A stretch of DNA of 64,000 bases from Pseudomonas sp. efr-133-TYG-5 (GCF_030209175.1 NZ_JARVSM010000001.1:2622873-2686872), one strand, 5' to 3'; numbered from the stretch's first letter, positions 7,672 to 19,500 are shown. Notes: generated from the letters alone by a model not told the origin. Numbers and translations are program-made.

Positions 7672-9174
7672 ATGACTCCTGCTGAGCTTCATCAGATCCT
7701 TGCCCGTGGTGAAGACAGCCGCCATCAGTTCAAGCGCGATTTCAGCAATATCGATGCCTTGGCAGCCGAGTTGGTGGCGTTCTCCAATACGTCCGGTGGC
7801 TACTTGCTGATTGGCGTAGACGACTCCGGCGCGGTGAGCGGGTTGAGTAGCGCCGACATTTCGCGACTCAATCAACTGCTCTCCAACGCGGCCTCACAGA
7901 ATGTCCGCCCGGCGATCAATCCATTGTCCAGCAACCTTCAGACCGAACACGGGCTGGTCATGGTGGTAGCAGTCGAACAAGGGCTGAATAGACCGTATGT
8001 CGACAACCACGGTCGTATCTGGGTAAAGAACGGCGCCGACAAGCGCAGGGTCACGGCCCGTGAAGAACTGCAGCGCATGTTCCAACAGAACGGGCTGGTA
8101 TGCGCCGATGCGGTACCGGTTGCTGGCAGCAGCGTGGCGGATATCGACGCCAAGGCGCTTGGCGAGTACTTCCAAAGGCGCTTTCGACAAAGCCCTGAAC
8201 AGACGGGGCTTGAAACCATCCGCATACTTGAAAACCTCGGCCTCGCGAGCGGCAGTACACCCAACTTGGCTGGTCTGCTGCTCTTTTGCCAAACGCCACA
8301 ACGCCTGTGCCCCGCGTTCGATATCAAGGCAGTGGCGTTCCCGGGCACGGTTTTGCATGACCGCCACTACCTCGACAGCGAAGACATCGACGGAAACCTG
8401 CAGGAACAGTACCGGCGCAGCATGGCCTTCATCAAACGCAACCTGCGCCATGTGCAACGCCAGCAGGGTTTCAATACCCTCGGCCAACTGGAAGTGCCGG
8501 AGGAAGTGTTCGAAGAACTGCTGGTCAATGCCCTGATCCACCGCGACTACTTCGTCAGCGCCTCGATCCGGATCATGATCTTCGCTGATCGAATCGAATT
8601 GATCAGCCCCGGGCACCTACCTGATGTACTCGACACCGAGAAAATTCGATTCGGCCTGTCCAATCGTCGTAACCCGACGCTCACCTCCCATGCTGTGCAC
8701 ATCCTGCCCTACCGCGGTTTGGGCACAGGCATCCCGCGCGCAATCGACGCTTGGCCAATGATCACTCTTGACGACGACCGGCAGAGTAATCAATTCAGGG
8801 TGGTGATTCAGCGGACCATTGATGAAGGGCCTCTTTCGGGCCCAAGCGGGGACCAAGTCGGGATCAAGTCGGGACCAAGTCGGGGCCAAGTCGGGACTGA
8901 GTCCGTTGTCGACGGAGAACAAGTCGAACCTCGCCTGTCTTTGCAGCCAGAGCAGGTAGCGCTGCTAAGCAGGATGACAGGCGAGCACACTGTGCTTGAG
9001 CTGATGACCTTCGTCGGGCGCAGCAACCGCAGCAAGTTCCGCGAGCAGGTTTTGGCCCCACTACTGGCGCTTGGCGTGGTCGAGATGACCGTTCCAGACA
9101 AGCCCAACAGCAGCAAGCAACGCTATCGCCTGACGGCGGTGGGCCGAGCGCTGAACGCTGAAGATCGCCACTGA
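7672..9174 (+). CDS. AlbA_2 (Schlafen-like) domain and GHKL-type ATPase protein
   Basis: A 500-aa protein inserted between hsdR and hsdM. Residues 10-130 match the AlbA_2 (Schlafen AlbA) domain, including the SNTSGGYLLIGVDD stretch. Residues 270-380 match HATPase_c_4, with the N-box NALIHRDY at 286-293 and GLGTGIPRA at 349-357. A C-terminal winged helix is likely at 420-500. Relatives are usually annotated as ATP-binding transcriptional regulators and often occur inside type I R-M loci, where their role is unsettled; regulation or an added defence function are both possible. Between the ATPase and C-terminal domains, six 11-bp tandem repeats encode residues 389-410. A change of one copy would shift the frame and remove the C-terminus. 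Confidence 0.82.
   Translation: MTPAELHQILARGEDSRHQFKRDFSNIDALAAELVAFSNTSGGYLLIGVDDSGAVSGLSSADISRLNQLLSNAASQNVRPAINPLSSNLQTEHGLVMVVAVEQGLNRPYVDNHGRIWVKNGADKRRVTAREELQRMFQQNGLVCADAVPVAGSSVADIDAKALGEYFQRRFRQSPEQTGLETIRILENLGLASGSTPNLAGLLLFCQTPQRLCPAFDIKAVAFPGTVLHDRHYLDSEDIDGNLQEQYRRSMAFIKRNLRHVQRQQGFNTLGQLEVPEEVFEELLVNALIHRDYFVSASIRIMIFADRIELISPGHLPDVLDTEKIRFGLSNRRNPTLTSHAVHILPYRGLGTGIPRAIDAWPMITLDDDRQSNQFRVVIQRTIDEGPLSGPSGDQVGIKSGPSRGQVGTESVVDGEQVEPRLSLQPEQVALLSRMTGEHTVLELMTFVGRSNRSKFREQVLAPLLALGVVEMTVPDKPNSSKQRYRLTAVGRALNAEDRH
8837..8902 (+). repeat. Six 11-bp tandem repeats inside the ATPase gene
   Basis: Sixty-six bases form six head-to-tail units with consensus CGGGACCAAGT, with few substitutions; copies four and five differ by one base. 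The unit length is not a multiple of three, so the three reading phases alternate (SGPSGDQVGIKSG and so on). Such repeats are prone to slipped-strand copy change, and one unit gained or lost would truncate the protein. Confidence 0.85.
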
Positions 9175-9249
9175 GACAACCGACCCCTTACAAAAAATTA
9201 TATGCGCCAGCGAAATCTGGTGCTTTGCACACTTCGCCACAGGTACCTC

Positions 9250-10791
9250 ATGACCAACTCCGATATCGTCCAGAAACTCTGGAACCTCTGCGACGTCTTG
9301 CGCGACGATGGCATCAACTACAGCGACTACGTCACAGAGCTCGTGCTGCTGCTGTTCATCAAGATGGAATACGAACAGGTGCAGAACGACGACAGCTTCG
9401 GCCACAAGCTGCCCGAAGGCGCGCGCTGGCCAGACCTGGCTGGCAAGTCCGGCGTTAACCTGCTCGATCACTACCGGCAGATGCTGCTGGACCTTGGTAA
9501 AAACCCGGACCCGCTGATCGCCGCAATCTACGCCGACGCTCAGACTCGCCTCAAAGAACCGCGCCACCTCGAGCAGCTGATCAAGAGCCTCGACGGCATC
9601 GACTGGTTCAACGCCCGCCAAGACGGCCTCGGCGATCTTTATGAAGGCCTGCTGGAAAAGAACGCCAGCGAGACCAAGTCCGGCGCCGGCCAGTACTTCA
9701 CCCCGCGCCCGCTGATCGACAGCATCATCCGCTGCATCAAGCCGCAGCCGGGCGAGACCATCCAAGACCCGGCCGCCGGTACTGCGGGCTTTTTGATCGC
9801 TGCTGACGCCTATATCAAAAGCCAAACCGACGATTACTATGATCTCGACACCAAAGCCCAGGCGTTCCAGCGTAATCGCGCCTTTGTTGGCGTAGAACTA
9901 GTGCCCGGCACTCGCCGGCTCGCGCTAATGAATACCTTGCTGCATGGCATGGAAGGCGACGAGGAAGGCGTGGTGCATCTTGGCAACGCTCTCGGCCAAG
10001 TCGGCGCCGGCCTGCCTAAAGTGGACGTGATTCTCTCAAATCCGCCGTTCGGTACTTCCAAGGGTGGCGGTGGCCCGACCCGAGACGACCTGACCTACCG
10101 CACCAGCAATAAACAGCTAGCCTTTCTCCAGCACATTTACCGTGGCCTCAAGCCCGGTGGCCGCGCCGCCGTAGTGTTGCCGGACAACGTGCTGTTCGAG
10201 GCCGGCGTCGGCACCGATGTACGCCGCGACCTGATGGACAAGTGCAACCTGCACACCATTCTGCGTCTGCCAACCGGCATTTTCTATGCGCAGGGCGTGA
10301 AAACTAATGTGCTGTTTTTTCAGAAGGGCACCCTGGAAAACCCGCGCCAGGAGGACGGCTGCACCAAGCGCGTGTGGATTTATGACTTACGCAGCAACAT
10401 GCCCAGCTTTGGCAAGCGCACTCCCTTCGGCCCTACCCATCTGAAGCCGTTTGAGGATGCCTATGGCAATGATCTCAACGGCGGAAGCCCGCGCGCGGAG
10501 AACGTCGAAGGTATTGGTGAATCCAGCCGCTTCCGCTGCTTTACCCGCGATTACATCCGCAATGAACGTGGTGATTCACTGGATATCAGCTGGCTGAAGG
10601 ACGACAGCAGCTTAGATGCCGCTGACCTACCCGCTCCGGAAGTGCTGGCGGGTGAAGCCATGGCTGAACTGACCGAGGCGCTGCATGAATTGGAAGAGCT
10701 TATGAAGGCGCTGGGGGCGGGGGATGAAGTGGTGGCGCAGAAGCAGCTATTAGCAGATGTCATGGGTCTTTCTAGCGAGGAAGAGGCATGA
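9250..10791 (+). CDS. hsdM: Type I restriction-modification N6-adenine methyltransferase, M subunit
   Basis: A 513-aa adenine methylase that protects host DNA and forms the M2S core. An HsdM_N helical domain covers about 1-130. SAM-binding motif I is DPAAGTAGFL from residue 173. Catalytic motif IV is NPPF at 264-267, followed by GTSKGGGG. The C-terminal part is acidic and helical, suited to contacting HsdS. I chose the ATG at 9250 (MTNSDIVQKL), because upstream residues in this frame do not match the family. The stop overlaps the hsdS start by four bases (ATGA), a usual coupling. It looks complete and functional. Confidence 0.93.
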   Translation: MTNSDIVQKLWNLCDVLRDDGINYSDYVTELVLLLFIKMEYEQVQNDDSFGHKLPEGARWPDLAGKSGVNLLDHYRQMLLDLGKNPDPLIAAIYADAQTRLKEPRHLEQLIKSLDGIDWFNARQDGLGDLYEGLLEKNASETKSGAGQYFTPRPLIDSIIRCIKPQPGETIQDPAAGTAGFLIAADAYIKSQTDDYYDLDTKAQAFQRNRAFVGVELVPGTRRLALMNTLLHGMEGDEEGVVHLGNALGQVGAGLPKVDVILSNPPFGTSKGGGGPTRDDLTYRTSNKQLAFLQHIYRGLKPGGRAAVVLPDNVLFEAGVGTDVRRDLMDKCNLHTILRLPTGIFYAQGVKTNVLFFQKGTLENPRQEDGCTKRVWIYDLRSNMPSFGKRTPFGPTHLKPFEDAYGNDLNGGSPRAENVEGIGESSRFRCFTRDYIRNERGDSLDISWLKDDSSLDAADLPAPEVLAGEAMAELTEALHELEELMKALGAGDEVVAQKQLLADVMGLSSEEEA

Positions 10792-12086
10792 CTAGTAATG
10801 ATATTCCCGCAAGCTGGTTAATCCTTGGTTTCGACGAAATATTTAGCCAGGTCTCGACTTCCGGAAAAAAAGTAAAGTCAGCTGACGTTCTGACTGAAGG
10901 AAGGTTCCCCGTCGTAGATCAAGGACGAAGCTTCATTTCCGGCTACTTGGATGATGCCAATCTTGTAGTATCTGAAAATAAGCCACTGATAATTTTTGGC
11001 GATCACACTCGCGAAATTAAATGGATAGATTTTCCATTTATTCCGGGCGCAGATGGCGTGCAGGTTCTAAAGCCGCACCCTGAAATGGATACACGCTTCT
11101 TGTATTACTTTCTTCGCAACCTTCCGATTGAAAGTAGAGGGTACGCAAGACATTTCAAAATCGTGAAAGATGCAGCGTATCTGGTTCCACCGCTCGCGGA
11201 ACAAACTCGCATCGCCGCCAAGCTCGACGAACTGCTAGCACAGGTCGATACCCTGAAAGCATGCATCGACGGCATCCCCTCGCTGCTCAAGCGCTTCCGG
11301 CAATCCGTTCTCGCCGCCGCCGTTTCCGGGCGGTTGACGGATGAGTGGCGTGGTGCTGTACGTGAAAACTCTGACGGCCAGGGTTTCTCGTACCCAGTCA
11401 GACGGCTCGGCGTAATTGCACGTTTCATCGACTATCGAGGGAAGACGCCAGAAAAGGTCGATTCTGGAATTCCACTGATCACCGCTAAAAATATCAAGTC
11501 AGGGTATATTTCGAGAGTTCCTCGGGAGTTTATCCGCCCAGAAGCATATGAAAGCTGGATGACGCGCGGAATCCCAAAAATTGGTGATGTACTGATTACA
11601 ACCGAGGCACCTCTCGGTAACGTGGCAGTTATCGATATAGCGGAAAAATTTGCGCTAGCACAGCGAGCAATCTGTCTTCAATTTCACGAAGGCTACTCGT
11701 CTAGCTTTGCAGCTATAGCCTTGCAATCGTCACTCGTACAAGAGGAATTGGCTCGCCGCTCAACCGGAACAACAGTGAAAGGGATCAAAGCTTCAGTTTT
11801 AAAGGAAATTGGTCTACCGGCACCTTCCATCGATGAACAAAACGAAATCGTCCACCGTGTCGAGCAACTGTTCGTCTATGCCGAACAGCTGGAAACCAAG
11901 GTCAGTGAGGCCAAAAAACGAATTGATCATCTGGCCCAAAGCATCCTCGCCAAAGCGTTCAAAGGTGATCTTGTGCCGCAAGACCCGAACGACGAACCTG
12001 CGGACGTGCTGCTAGAGCGCATCAAAGCCCAACGCACCGCCGCCCCCAAAGCCAAGCGTAGTCGTCAATCCGCCACGACGGACTAA
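10788..12086 (+). CDS. hsdS: Type I restriction-modification specificity subunit S
   Basis: A 432-aa DNA-recognition subunit. It has the usual two target-recognition domains (about 5-135 and 205-345), each followed by a conserved helical spacer: EQTRIAAKLDELLAQVDTL near 140 and DEQNEIVHRVEQLF near 350. The recognition domains are noticeably richer in A and T than the spacers and than hsdM, as is common for S genes that exchange these domains by recombination. The C-terminus is Lys/Arg-rich. Target sequence cannot be read from the protein. Translation is coupled to hsdM by a four-base overlap. Confidence 0.9.
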   Translation: MTSNDIPASWLILGFDEIFSQVSTSGKKVKSADVLTEGRFPVVDQGRSFISGYLDDANLVVSENKPLIIFGDHTREIKWIDFPFIPGADGVQVLKPHPEMDTRFLYYFLRNLPIESRGYARHFKIVKDAAYLVPPLAEQTRIAAKLDELLAQVDTLKACIDGIPSLLKRFRQSVLAAAVSGRLTDEWRGAVRENSDGQGFSYPVRRLGVIARFIDYRGKTPEKVDSGIPLITAKNIKSGYISRVPREFIRPEAYESWMTRGIPKIGDVLITTEAPLGNVAVIDIAEKFALAQRAICLQFHEGYSSSFAAIALQSSLVQEELARRSTGTTVKGIKASVLKEIGLPAPSIDEQNEIVHRVEQLFVYAEQLETKVSEAKKRIDHLAQSILAKAFKGDLVPQDPNDEPADVLLERIKAQRTAAPKAKRSRQSATTD

Positions 12087-12112
12087 GCCTTAGATTAGGG
12101 TAAAAACGAACC

Positions 12113-13047
12113 ATGTCCGTCCCGACCTACGATCAGTTCATCGAGCCCGTCCTGCGTTTTCTCGCCGCTCATCCGGAGGGTGCTAGTGCGGGCGAGGCTC
12201 ACGAAGCATCCGCCCTGACGCTTGACCTGAGCGAAGCGCAGCGGCAGGAGACCATCGCCAGCGGCCAGGCCACCATAAAAACCGCTCAGGCTGGGCGCAT
12301 GATCGGCTGAAGCGCGCCGGCTATTCCAGCAGCGCAAGGCGTGGCTACTGGCAGTTGACCGAAACCGGCCGCGCATTCGCTCAGGCCAACCCTGCCCCGT
12401 TGAGCGCAGAACAGGTCGAGCACCTAGCTGTGAACTTCATGAGCGTGAAGCTGAAAACAGCGCCGGACGCCGCCTCGCTTGATGAAAGCAACGACACGTC
12501 AACGCCGATTGCCCAGACAGACCTCGCCACTAGCAGCCCGCAGGAGCGCCTGAACCAAGCCATCCTCGAGTTGCGTACCAGCGTCGCGGGCGACCTGCTG
12601 GACAGCCTGCTGCAAGCGAGCCCGACGCGCTTCGAGCACATCGTACTCGATGTGCTGCACAGCCTGGGCTACGGCGCGAATCGTCAGGCGCTGCAACAAG
12701 TCGGCGGCAGTGGCGACGGCGGCATTGACGGCGTGATCTCGCTGGACGCGCTGGGGCTGGAAAAAGTCTACGTGCAGGCCAAACGCTGGCAGAGCACCGT
12801 CGGCCGCCCCGACCTGCAAGCGTTTTATGGCGCCCTGGCCGGGCAGAAAGCCAAACGCGGTGTATTCATGACCACTTCCGGCTTCACCGCCCAGGCCGTT
12901 GACTTCGCACGATCGGTCGAGGGGCTGGTATTGGTCGATGGCAAACGCCTAATCAATCTGATGCTCGACCACGATGTGGGCATTAGCTCGCAGATTTACA
13001 AGGTCCCCAGGCTCGACAGCGATTACTTTGACGAATCACTCGGCTGA
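12113..13047 (+). pseudogene. mrr: Mrr-like restriction endonuclease with one frameshift
   Basis: The reading frame begins at 12113 (MSVPTYDQFIEP), matching the Mrr N-terminal winged-helix domain, and stops early at about 12310. From 12277-12281 (five As) the next frame continues the protein without loss: after the run it reads KNRSGWAHDRLKRAG and goes on to the Mrr catalytic domain. That domain has GGSGDGGIDG and QAKRW, the D...QxK nuclease core. One extra A would restore an approximately 311-aa protein. Mrr proteins cleave methylated DNA. Either the gene is dead, or it depends on slippage at the A run, or the base is a sequencing error. It lies 26 bases after hsdS, so it is probably co-transcribed. 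Confidence 0.85.
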
Positions 13048-13507
13048 GCCGACGTTGCAGCCCAAATACCTGAGCGCAACGGGTGTCGCTCCTACGTACC
13101 TTAAAATCAGGGATGGAAGTAGTTATCAAAAGCCGTCGGCTACACTTCGATCTCGAATCCTGATAGAGACTGAGCTCAACAAGCATCATCCATGAGAAGC
13201 AAGTTTACGCAGCAATTATTCGCGCTCCTGGTAAAATCGCCATGAGCTGATACAGCGATGACCCCGCCTCGCCATTTAAGATCGAGTCCTCAAGGGCCTG
13301 CACGTCCACGAAAACTTTCCCTTGGGCTCGGAGGGCGAGGTATAGATGGTTCCCACTTACAGAGCTACTATTCATGATTTTGAGAGATTCCAAAAAACGC
13401 TCTTCGCCGGGCGATAGCCGACTGGATCAATACGCCTGACAGATAATCTTTTCCACCCATCGCCCCAATAACTAGAACGCCACCCCAGACTCAGGTGACG
13501 CCCCCTA
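13048..13507. other. Gap between mrr and druE
   Basis: About 460 bases lie between convergent genes. The minus strand is open from about 13422 to 13205 with a protein-like sequence (for example LYLALRAQGKVFVDVQALED) but no ATG at its 5' end. The usable start would be a TTG at 13393, giving 62 aa. It may be the tail of a lost gene. I see no clear terminator for either flanking operon. Confidence 0.35.
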
Positions 13508-16500
13508 CTAGACGTTATTCTTCCAGCTCATAAAGGTCGGCCACTGCCCACCTTGCTGCATTTGCGCCCGAGAATACTTCTCGCTCATATCATCCATCTG
13601 CCGCTGCGCAGGCGCCTGGAAATCAAACTCCAGCTCATCGCGGTAAGGCATGCGTGGCCGCCAATAGCCCATGCCCTGATCAAATAGAATCTGGCTGACC
13701 CGTCCCGATTGCCATGTAACCGTCAAGGCTCTGCCGTGCAGCACGTCACGGCTATTACGCTCCAAGGTAAGCTGGGGTTCGATACCGACCAGCTCTGACA
13801 ACCAATCAACCATGAGCGCCTTCTGATCCTCGGCTCGTTGCCAATCATGATGCATCAATGTGCTGGCTGGGCCATTACCGACGGCCAGAGTGGCCAAAGA
13901 GATAGTCTTGAGCTCCGGCCCCTCGAACAACTTCAGAAAACCAGTAAACAACATCAACGACCATGGCGATTTAAGGTAACGATCGGAGTAGCTGATGCTC
14001 ATCGCGTGATCGCTTGCCAGCAACTGCGACAGCTCTGGCATTTTGTCTTCAATCAAGACGGCCAGACGCTTACTCAACGTGTTGACCGGCCCATCAAGTT
14101 CAGCGGTGACTTCAACGATGCGTGCCGCCTGGTTGTCGCTCTGCCATCTGCTGGTGCTGAGGGGCTGCCCTTGTATTGCTGACTCCGCGCTGGTAGCAAC
14201 CCAGGTGATGTCGCCTTGGCCGCTCAGCCAACTGGCCCCCGGTAGTGCTGCGGACTGTTCGCTCGCGTAGACGCTGTGGCAAAGGTTGCAAGTCTCCAGC
14301 TGAGCAAGCAGAAGCGAACGAGTTGGCACGTCGCTTCTGGGCAGTACGGTAAGGTCTATGCCCATCCGCGCCAGTTGCAGCAGCACGCTTTTCTGGTCGG
14401 AGTGCAGCGCACAGTCCACAGCTATGCCCAAGGTCACTTTGAGCCCATCGGAAATTGCCCAGGTGAGTACCTGCTGCCTGAAACGCGGGTTGTCCAAGTC
14501 CCATTCCTGTGGGTCTCCCTGCAGACACAGCAGCAACCGAGCGGGGGCGGCGCCCTGCTCATGGCTGTTGAGTGCACTGGCAAGATAGCGCAAGGGCCCG
14601 ACCGGGCAATAGCGCGCGCCGGGGATTGGATCGAACACAGGGGGCAGACCTAGATGGTCGATCAAGGCGGCATCCTGCAGCCACTGTAAGGCAAGACGCC
14701 GGTCAAGTTCCTCCCGTTCGACTCGGCTGTCCTGGCCGGCGAGGCAATGCGAGCACACCGTTTCGCAATCGGCAGGGCAATGAAGGCGCTGCATGGCTTT
14801 TTTCAGCAGGCTGGTAATGTCGTTGAGCCCCTCAAGAACAAAGCCTGCGCCGCCGCTGACCTCGTCGTACAGTTGAATCACGGCTCTGCCCTGACGGCTT
14901 TCGCGGTCGCGATCGACTCGATGGCTGAAGCCCATTTCCGTACTGACGACTCCTAGTTGATCTGCGATAACATCTCGCAGCGCTGCGCCCAGAGTCGAGG
15001 CGATGACGCGGCCATCAGCCGAGTCGGGCAACCAGTGGCCGGTCAATGGATTACGCAGATAAAGCTCAAGTACGTCGGTATGAATTTGGTAGCCGAGATG
15101 TACGTGATGAGTGACCGCCGCGCCGGAGCAATCCTTGTCCTTGCGACTGCCCGCCAGACCGCCGACCGGTCGATGCATTTGATCAGCGCGCAAACCAGGC
15201 GGCACCTCCGCTCCCGGAAGCATTGACCCTGCCCGCCCGCAACTCAGACACACGGCATACCCTTGCTCGTGCTCGCCAGAGGAATGGTGGAATACGGTGC
15301 CGCCGTGACCGAAGTGGAAGAATCCGCAACGAGGATCGGGTAATGCACTGCTCTCCCCACTCAGCTGGATACGTGGGTCCTCAACGCGGATGAATTTCTG
15401 TGAGCTGACGTCATTAGTGGTTTCTTCATAAAAATCGGTTACGAAACCCGCGGGACGCAGCACGCGGCGACGTAGATCGGCCGATATCAAGGTACTGCAG
15501 TAGGTGCAGCGCACGTTGTCACTGTTGGCATAAGCGTTTTCGATCATGCCGCTGTTCCCGCACTCCGGGCAGCGCCAGGCCAGATCGAATTTCTGTGCCT
15601 CGTTGATCTCGCCGTTAGCATGCCATTGCAGGCTTATTCCGGCCGAGCGGAACACTCGTCCATCGATTACGATTTGCGCGCCTGGTGCGTATTCGCGAAT
15701 AGCGATGTTCAACCCGCGAGATGGCATTTCCCGACTGCTGGCCAAACTGTCCTCGCGGCTTTCCTTTTTCTCGTTGCGCTTTTGCACGAAGTCCTCGATG
15801 TTGTAGGTCTTGAGCGTGACCACATCGGTCGGGAAGCCATAACCTGGCAGAAAGGCCCGCGAAGCGAGGTCACGTAACAAGTACTCACCTTCATGGCGCT
15901 GCTTCTCGAGAGTGAGCGCACGCTTGTAGGCCTCGTCCTTGGCGCCTTGAATTTTTTCGTTGAGGTTGCGGTATTCGTCCAGCCAGCGATGCTCCAAAGC
16001 CTTGAGCGCGCCTAGCGTGCTCTCCACCACATAGATCATTGCCCGCCCAGCGAGGCTCGTACCCGCCACGAGATGTCGAACGGCCTGGGTGAACTCCTCC
16101 GGGCATGCCCGCAGCCAGCCCACCATGGTTTGGCAGGGCGAGTCGTCTGTGCCGAAAAACCAATGCAAGGTCAGTTTGGTGCGATCGCCGTCGGCGCTGC
16201 TGTGCGCTCGCAGAAAAATGCCCAGCAGCAGTGAGTTGACATGGCGCTGCACGATGCGGGTCGAACTCAAGGTAATTGCCGGTGCAGGAATTGCGGTCAC
16301 GAAAGGCCATTTGGGATTGGCAAATGCACGCTGGTTATGCGGGTCGGCTTTGCACAGGGTGTAGGCAATGGCTCGCGCTTCATCGCGACGGCCAGCGCGA
16401 CCAGCTCGCTGCAGGTAATTGGCGGGATGAGGCGGGAGGTTATTCATCACCACTGCTGAGATACCGCCAATGTCCACACCCATTTCCATGGTGGTCGAAC

Positions 16501-19500
16501 AGTTCAGCACATTGATATCGCCACGTTTGAACCATTCGACATATTTGTCCAATAATTCAGCTGGCTGTTGCGCTGAGTGCTCGGCAACGCGGTAGTAGAA
16601 ACCGCCCTCCAGCGTGCGATCGCAAATGTCGCTCCATAGTCCTTGCTCACGCAAGTCAGCAACGGTGGCGTCGGCGTTGACTAGCTTGCGAACTTGCTGT
16701 TGCTTCGACTGAGCACTGGCGCCGGCGCCCAGCATAGCGAACCTTGGCATGTCGACCCGCGTGCAGCGATAACTACGCGTACCCATGGTTCGTGGTAAGT
16801 AAGGGGTGAGCCCCCGGAACGTAGTTTCCAGCAGCCTATGGGTAACAGGGCAAAGCCAGGCGTTGGTGGGTAGTGAAAAGTTGAGAGTTTCCAATTTCAA
16901 CCGGTGGCCGGTGTCGGAGCCTTCAAGAATCTGCGCTCCCACCAACGCAGCCCATGCCCCCTCCAACCAGCCGCTCATCGTATCGGCATCGCCAGGGTGG
17001 CGACGGTCCAGTCCCGTAGCGGCTTCCAGTAATTTGACTAGCCTGTGTGCGCTGTGCAATTTGACCTGTGGCCATTTCTTGATATTGCTGCTTTCCTGCA
17101 CATCACTGGTGGGTGCATAGAGTGACTTCGGACTGAGCCGACTGCCCATCCAGCGACGCAGCTTGTTTTCCATGGGAATGAACGTGTTTTCCCTCACAAA
17201 GAAGTCCAGCGCCACATGCAGAAAGTCGCGCCAGTCTTGCAGGGTCAAGGCAGTGCGGGGCGCCTCGGTCTGACCAGTGGCAGCGTAAGCCTGCGTAGTC
17301 GTCCAGTGTGATGGCGTAGTGGCGACCTTTTCCAAGCCCGTATAGCCCACTTTGATAAGGCCCAGGGTCTCGGAACTGTTCTGATACTTCGGCCTTCTGG
17401 AGAACTCACGGCTCATCAACAGCCGCGCCATGGTCAGGCCGCCCTCATGGCCATCGAACAATGCCGGGTTGGCGTGGCGATTGTACTTGATGATGAAAGG
17501 GTCGATATCCTTGGCGGAAGCCAACTCATGAAGAATTTGAGACCACGTTAGGCAAACGGAAGATGACGCCGCAGCAACGCCGCTTTGCATCTTTGCAGCC
17601 ATTTGCCGAAGGTCCGCAGCCGCGGCAGCCAAACCGAAACCTTCAAGCTCGATAGCTTTAGTCAGCAACTCTTCCGCGGTGGCAGTTGGCACGTCCTGCG
17701 GCTGTGCATCAGCTTTCGCCTGGGCGTTTCTCAAGGTCTCGAACACCAGGCCGCGCAGCCGCGAACGCTCTGCTTCCTGCTGCATGCGTACCGCCATGCG
17801 CGCTGTGCCTTGGCGGCTGTCGGTAAAGGTAATCAGCTTACGACCACGGCCCGGCAGCTCTTCAGGGGAGCGCCCCTCCGAGTCAGCTTTTTCCGGATCC
17901 GGGCAAAACTCCAGTAAGGTGGGGACGGCGTTAGCCACATAGAACGGGGCGCCTAGATAGGCGCCTCGCAGAAAACGACTGGTGCCCGACTTTGCGTGTT
18001 CGCAAACGCTGCAGCAGGAGAAATGTTCCGGCTCGCCGCCCTTTGGCTCACGCCCTTCCAGCGCAAACGCGATGGACAAAGGTCGCTGAGCATTGACCGT
18101 CCCCAGTTTAAGGCTGACAAGATCCAGCGGCTGGCGGTGAAACGGCTTGGCAAGCGTACTACCCCCAGCAATTACAACGCGTTGCGCAGCAGTTCGTACT
18201 CGTTTCGAAGGGCCAGTACCACCTGCGTCGCCATCATCAGCGCCAGCATCATCGTCGTTCAGCGCAAACTCGTCGCCAGCGTAAGCCCGCGGCTGCAACA
18301 GCTCTCCATTCCGGTCCTCAGCCAAGAGGTGCGGCGCCTTGCACTCCTCGCAGAAGCCTATCTCGTAGACCGGGGCCTCGCATGCGCATCTTGTCTTTTG
18401 CGACACATATACGTTGCCGAAAGGCCAGTCACGCAGATTCTCGGACTTGCTGCTGCATTGCGGATCGATACATGACCAGAGCCCGTGCAGCATGCGCTGG
18501 TACATGTGGATACGTAACTTGAGAAAGGGAGGCTGCTTGGCAGCCGGCCGTGTACCAGTCAGCACATCCAGCCACTGCAACACTTCACGCTGCTGCCCAA
18601 CGCGCTCCTTGCTCTCGAGCTGATCGGCAACTTCGGCCACGAGGTCATTGAGCCCGAGCGGTTTTCCTGAGCTGACCACAGCGTGGCGCAGTTGTCGGGC
18701 TATCGGATGTGCGCACAGCGCCTGATAGCGCTCGCTGGAAGTCTCCTCTGCAGGCTGCATGGCCTGCAGCCCAGCGAGACTCAAAGTTTGCTGGCTGCCA
18801 GCCTCAGGCAAGTCGGGCCATTTACGCGAACCATCAATGACATCCACTTGCTCTTCCGCAATCCCAGCCAGACGAGCCAGGTAACGGCGCAGCCGGTCGG
18901 TGGCTTCAGCCCCGGCAATGGTTGCAGATGTGGCAACAAAGCGCAGCTGCTCCGGGCTTCGGCCGAAAGCGTGCACCACTCGACGCAACAACATCGAAAG
19001 CTCCGCGGCCTGCGAACCCACATAGGTATGTGCCTCGTCCAAGACGATCCAGCGCAACGATTGGCTCGCGCGCGAGATCTCCAATATGGGGCTGTCAACC
19101 TGACGGACCAGCATGTACTCCAACATGGTCGCATTAGTCATCAGAATTGGCGCAGGCTCGCGGCGAAGCAATTCGCGAGAGAGGATTTGGTTCGGCTTGA
19201 GCTTTTGCTCATTGCGTTTGGACGACGCCTTTTCCGCAGTTTTGCCGTTATACAAACAAAAGCGGATGTTATCGCCATAGCGCTGGGTCCAGGCGTCCAG
19301 ACGCTCCTGCTGTGAATTGATGAGGGCATTGAGCGGGTAGAGAAATAGCGCGCGCACGCCAACCAACGCTTGCTGACTGCGCTGATATTCACGAATCAAG
19401 TCCTCCAGGATTGGCACCATGAAGCACTCGGTTTTACCAGAACCAGTGCCCGTGGTAACGATTGCCGAACGAGGTTTCTCATTGAGGAGTGAACGCCAAG

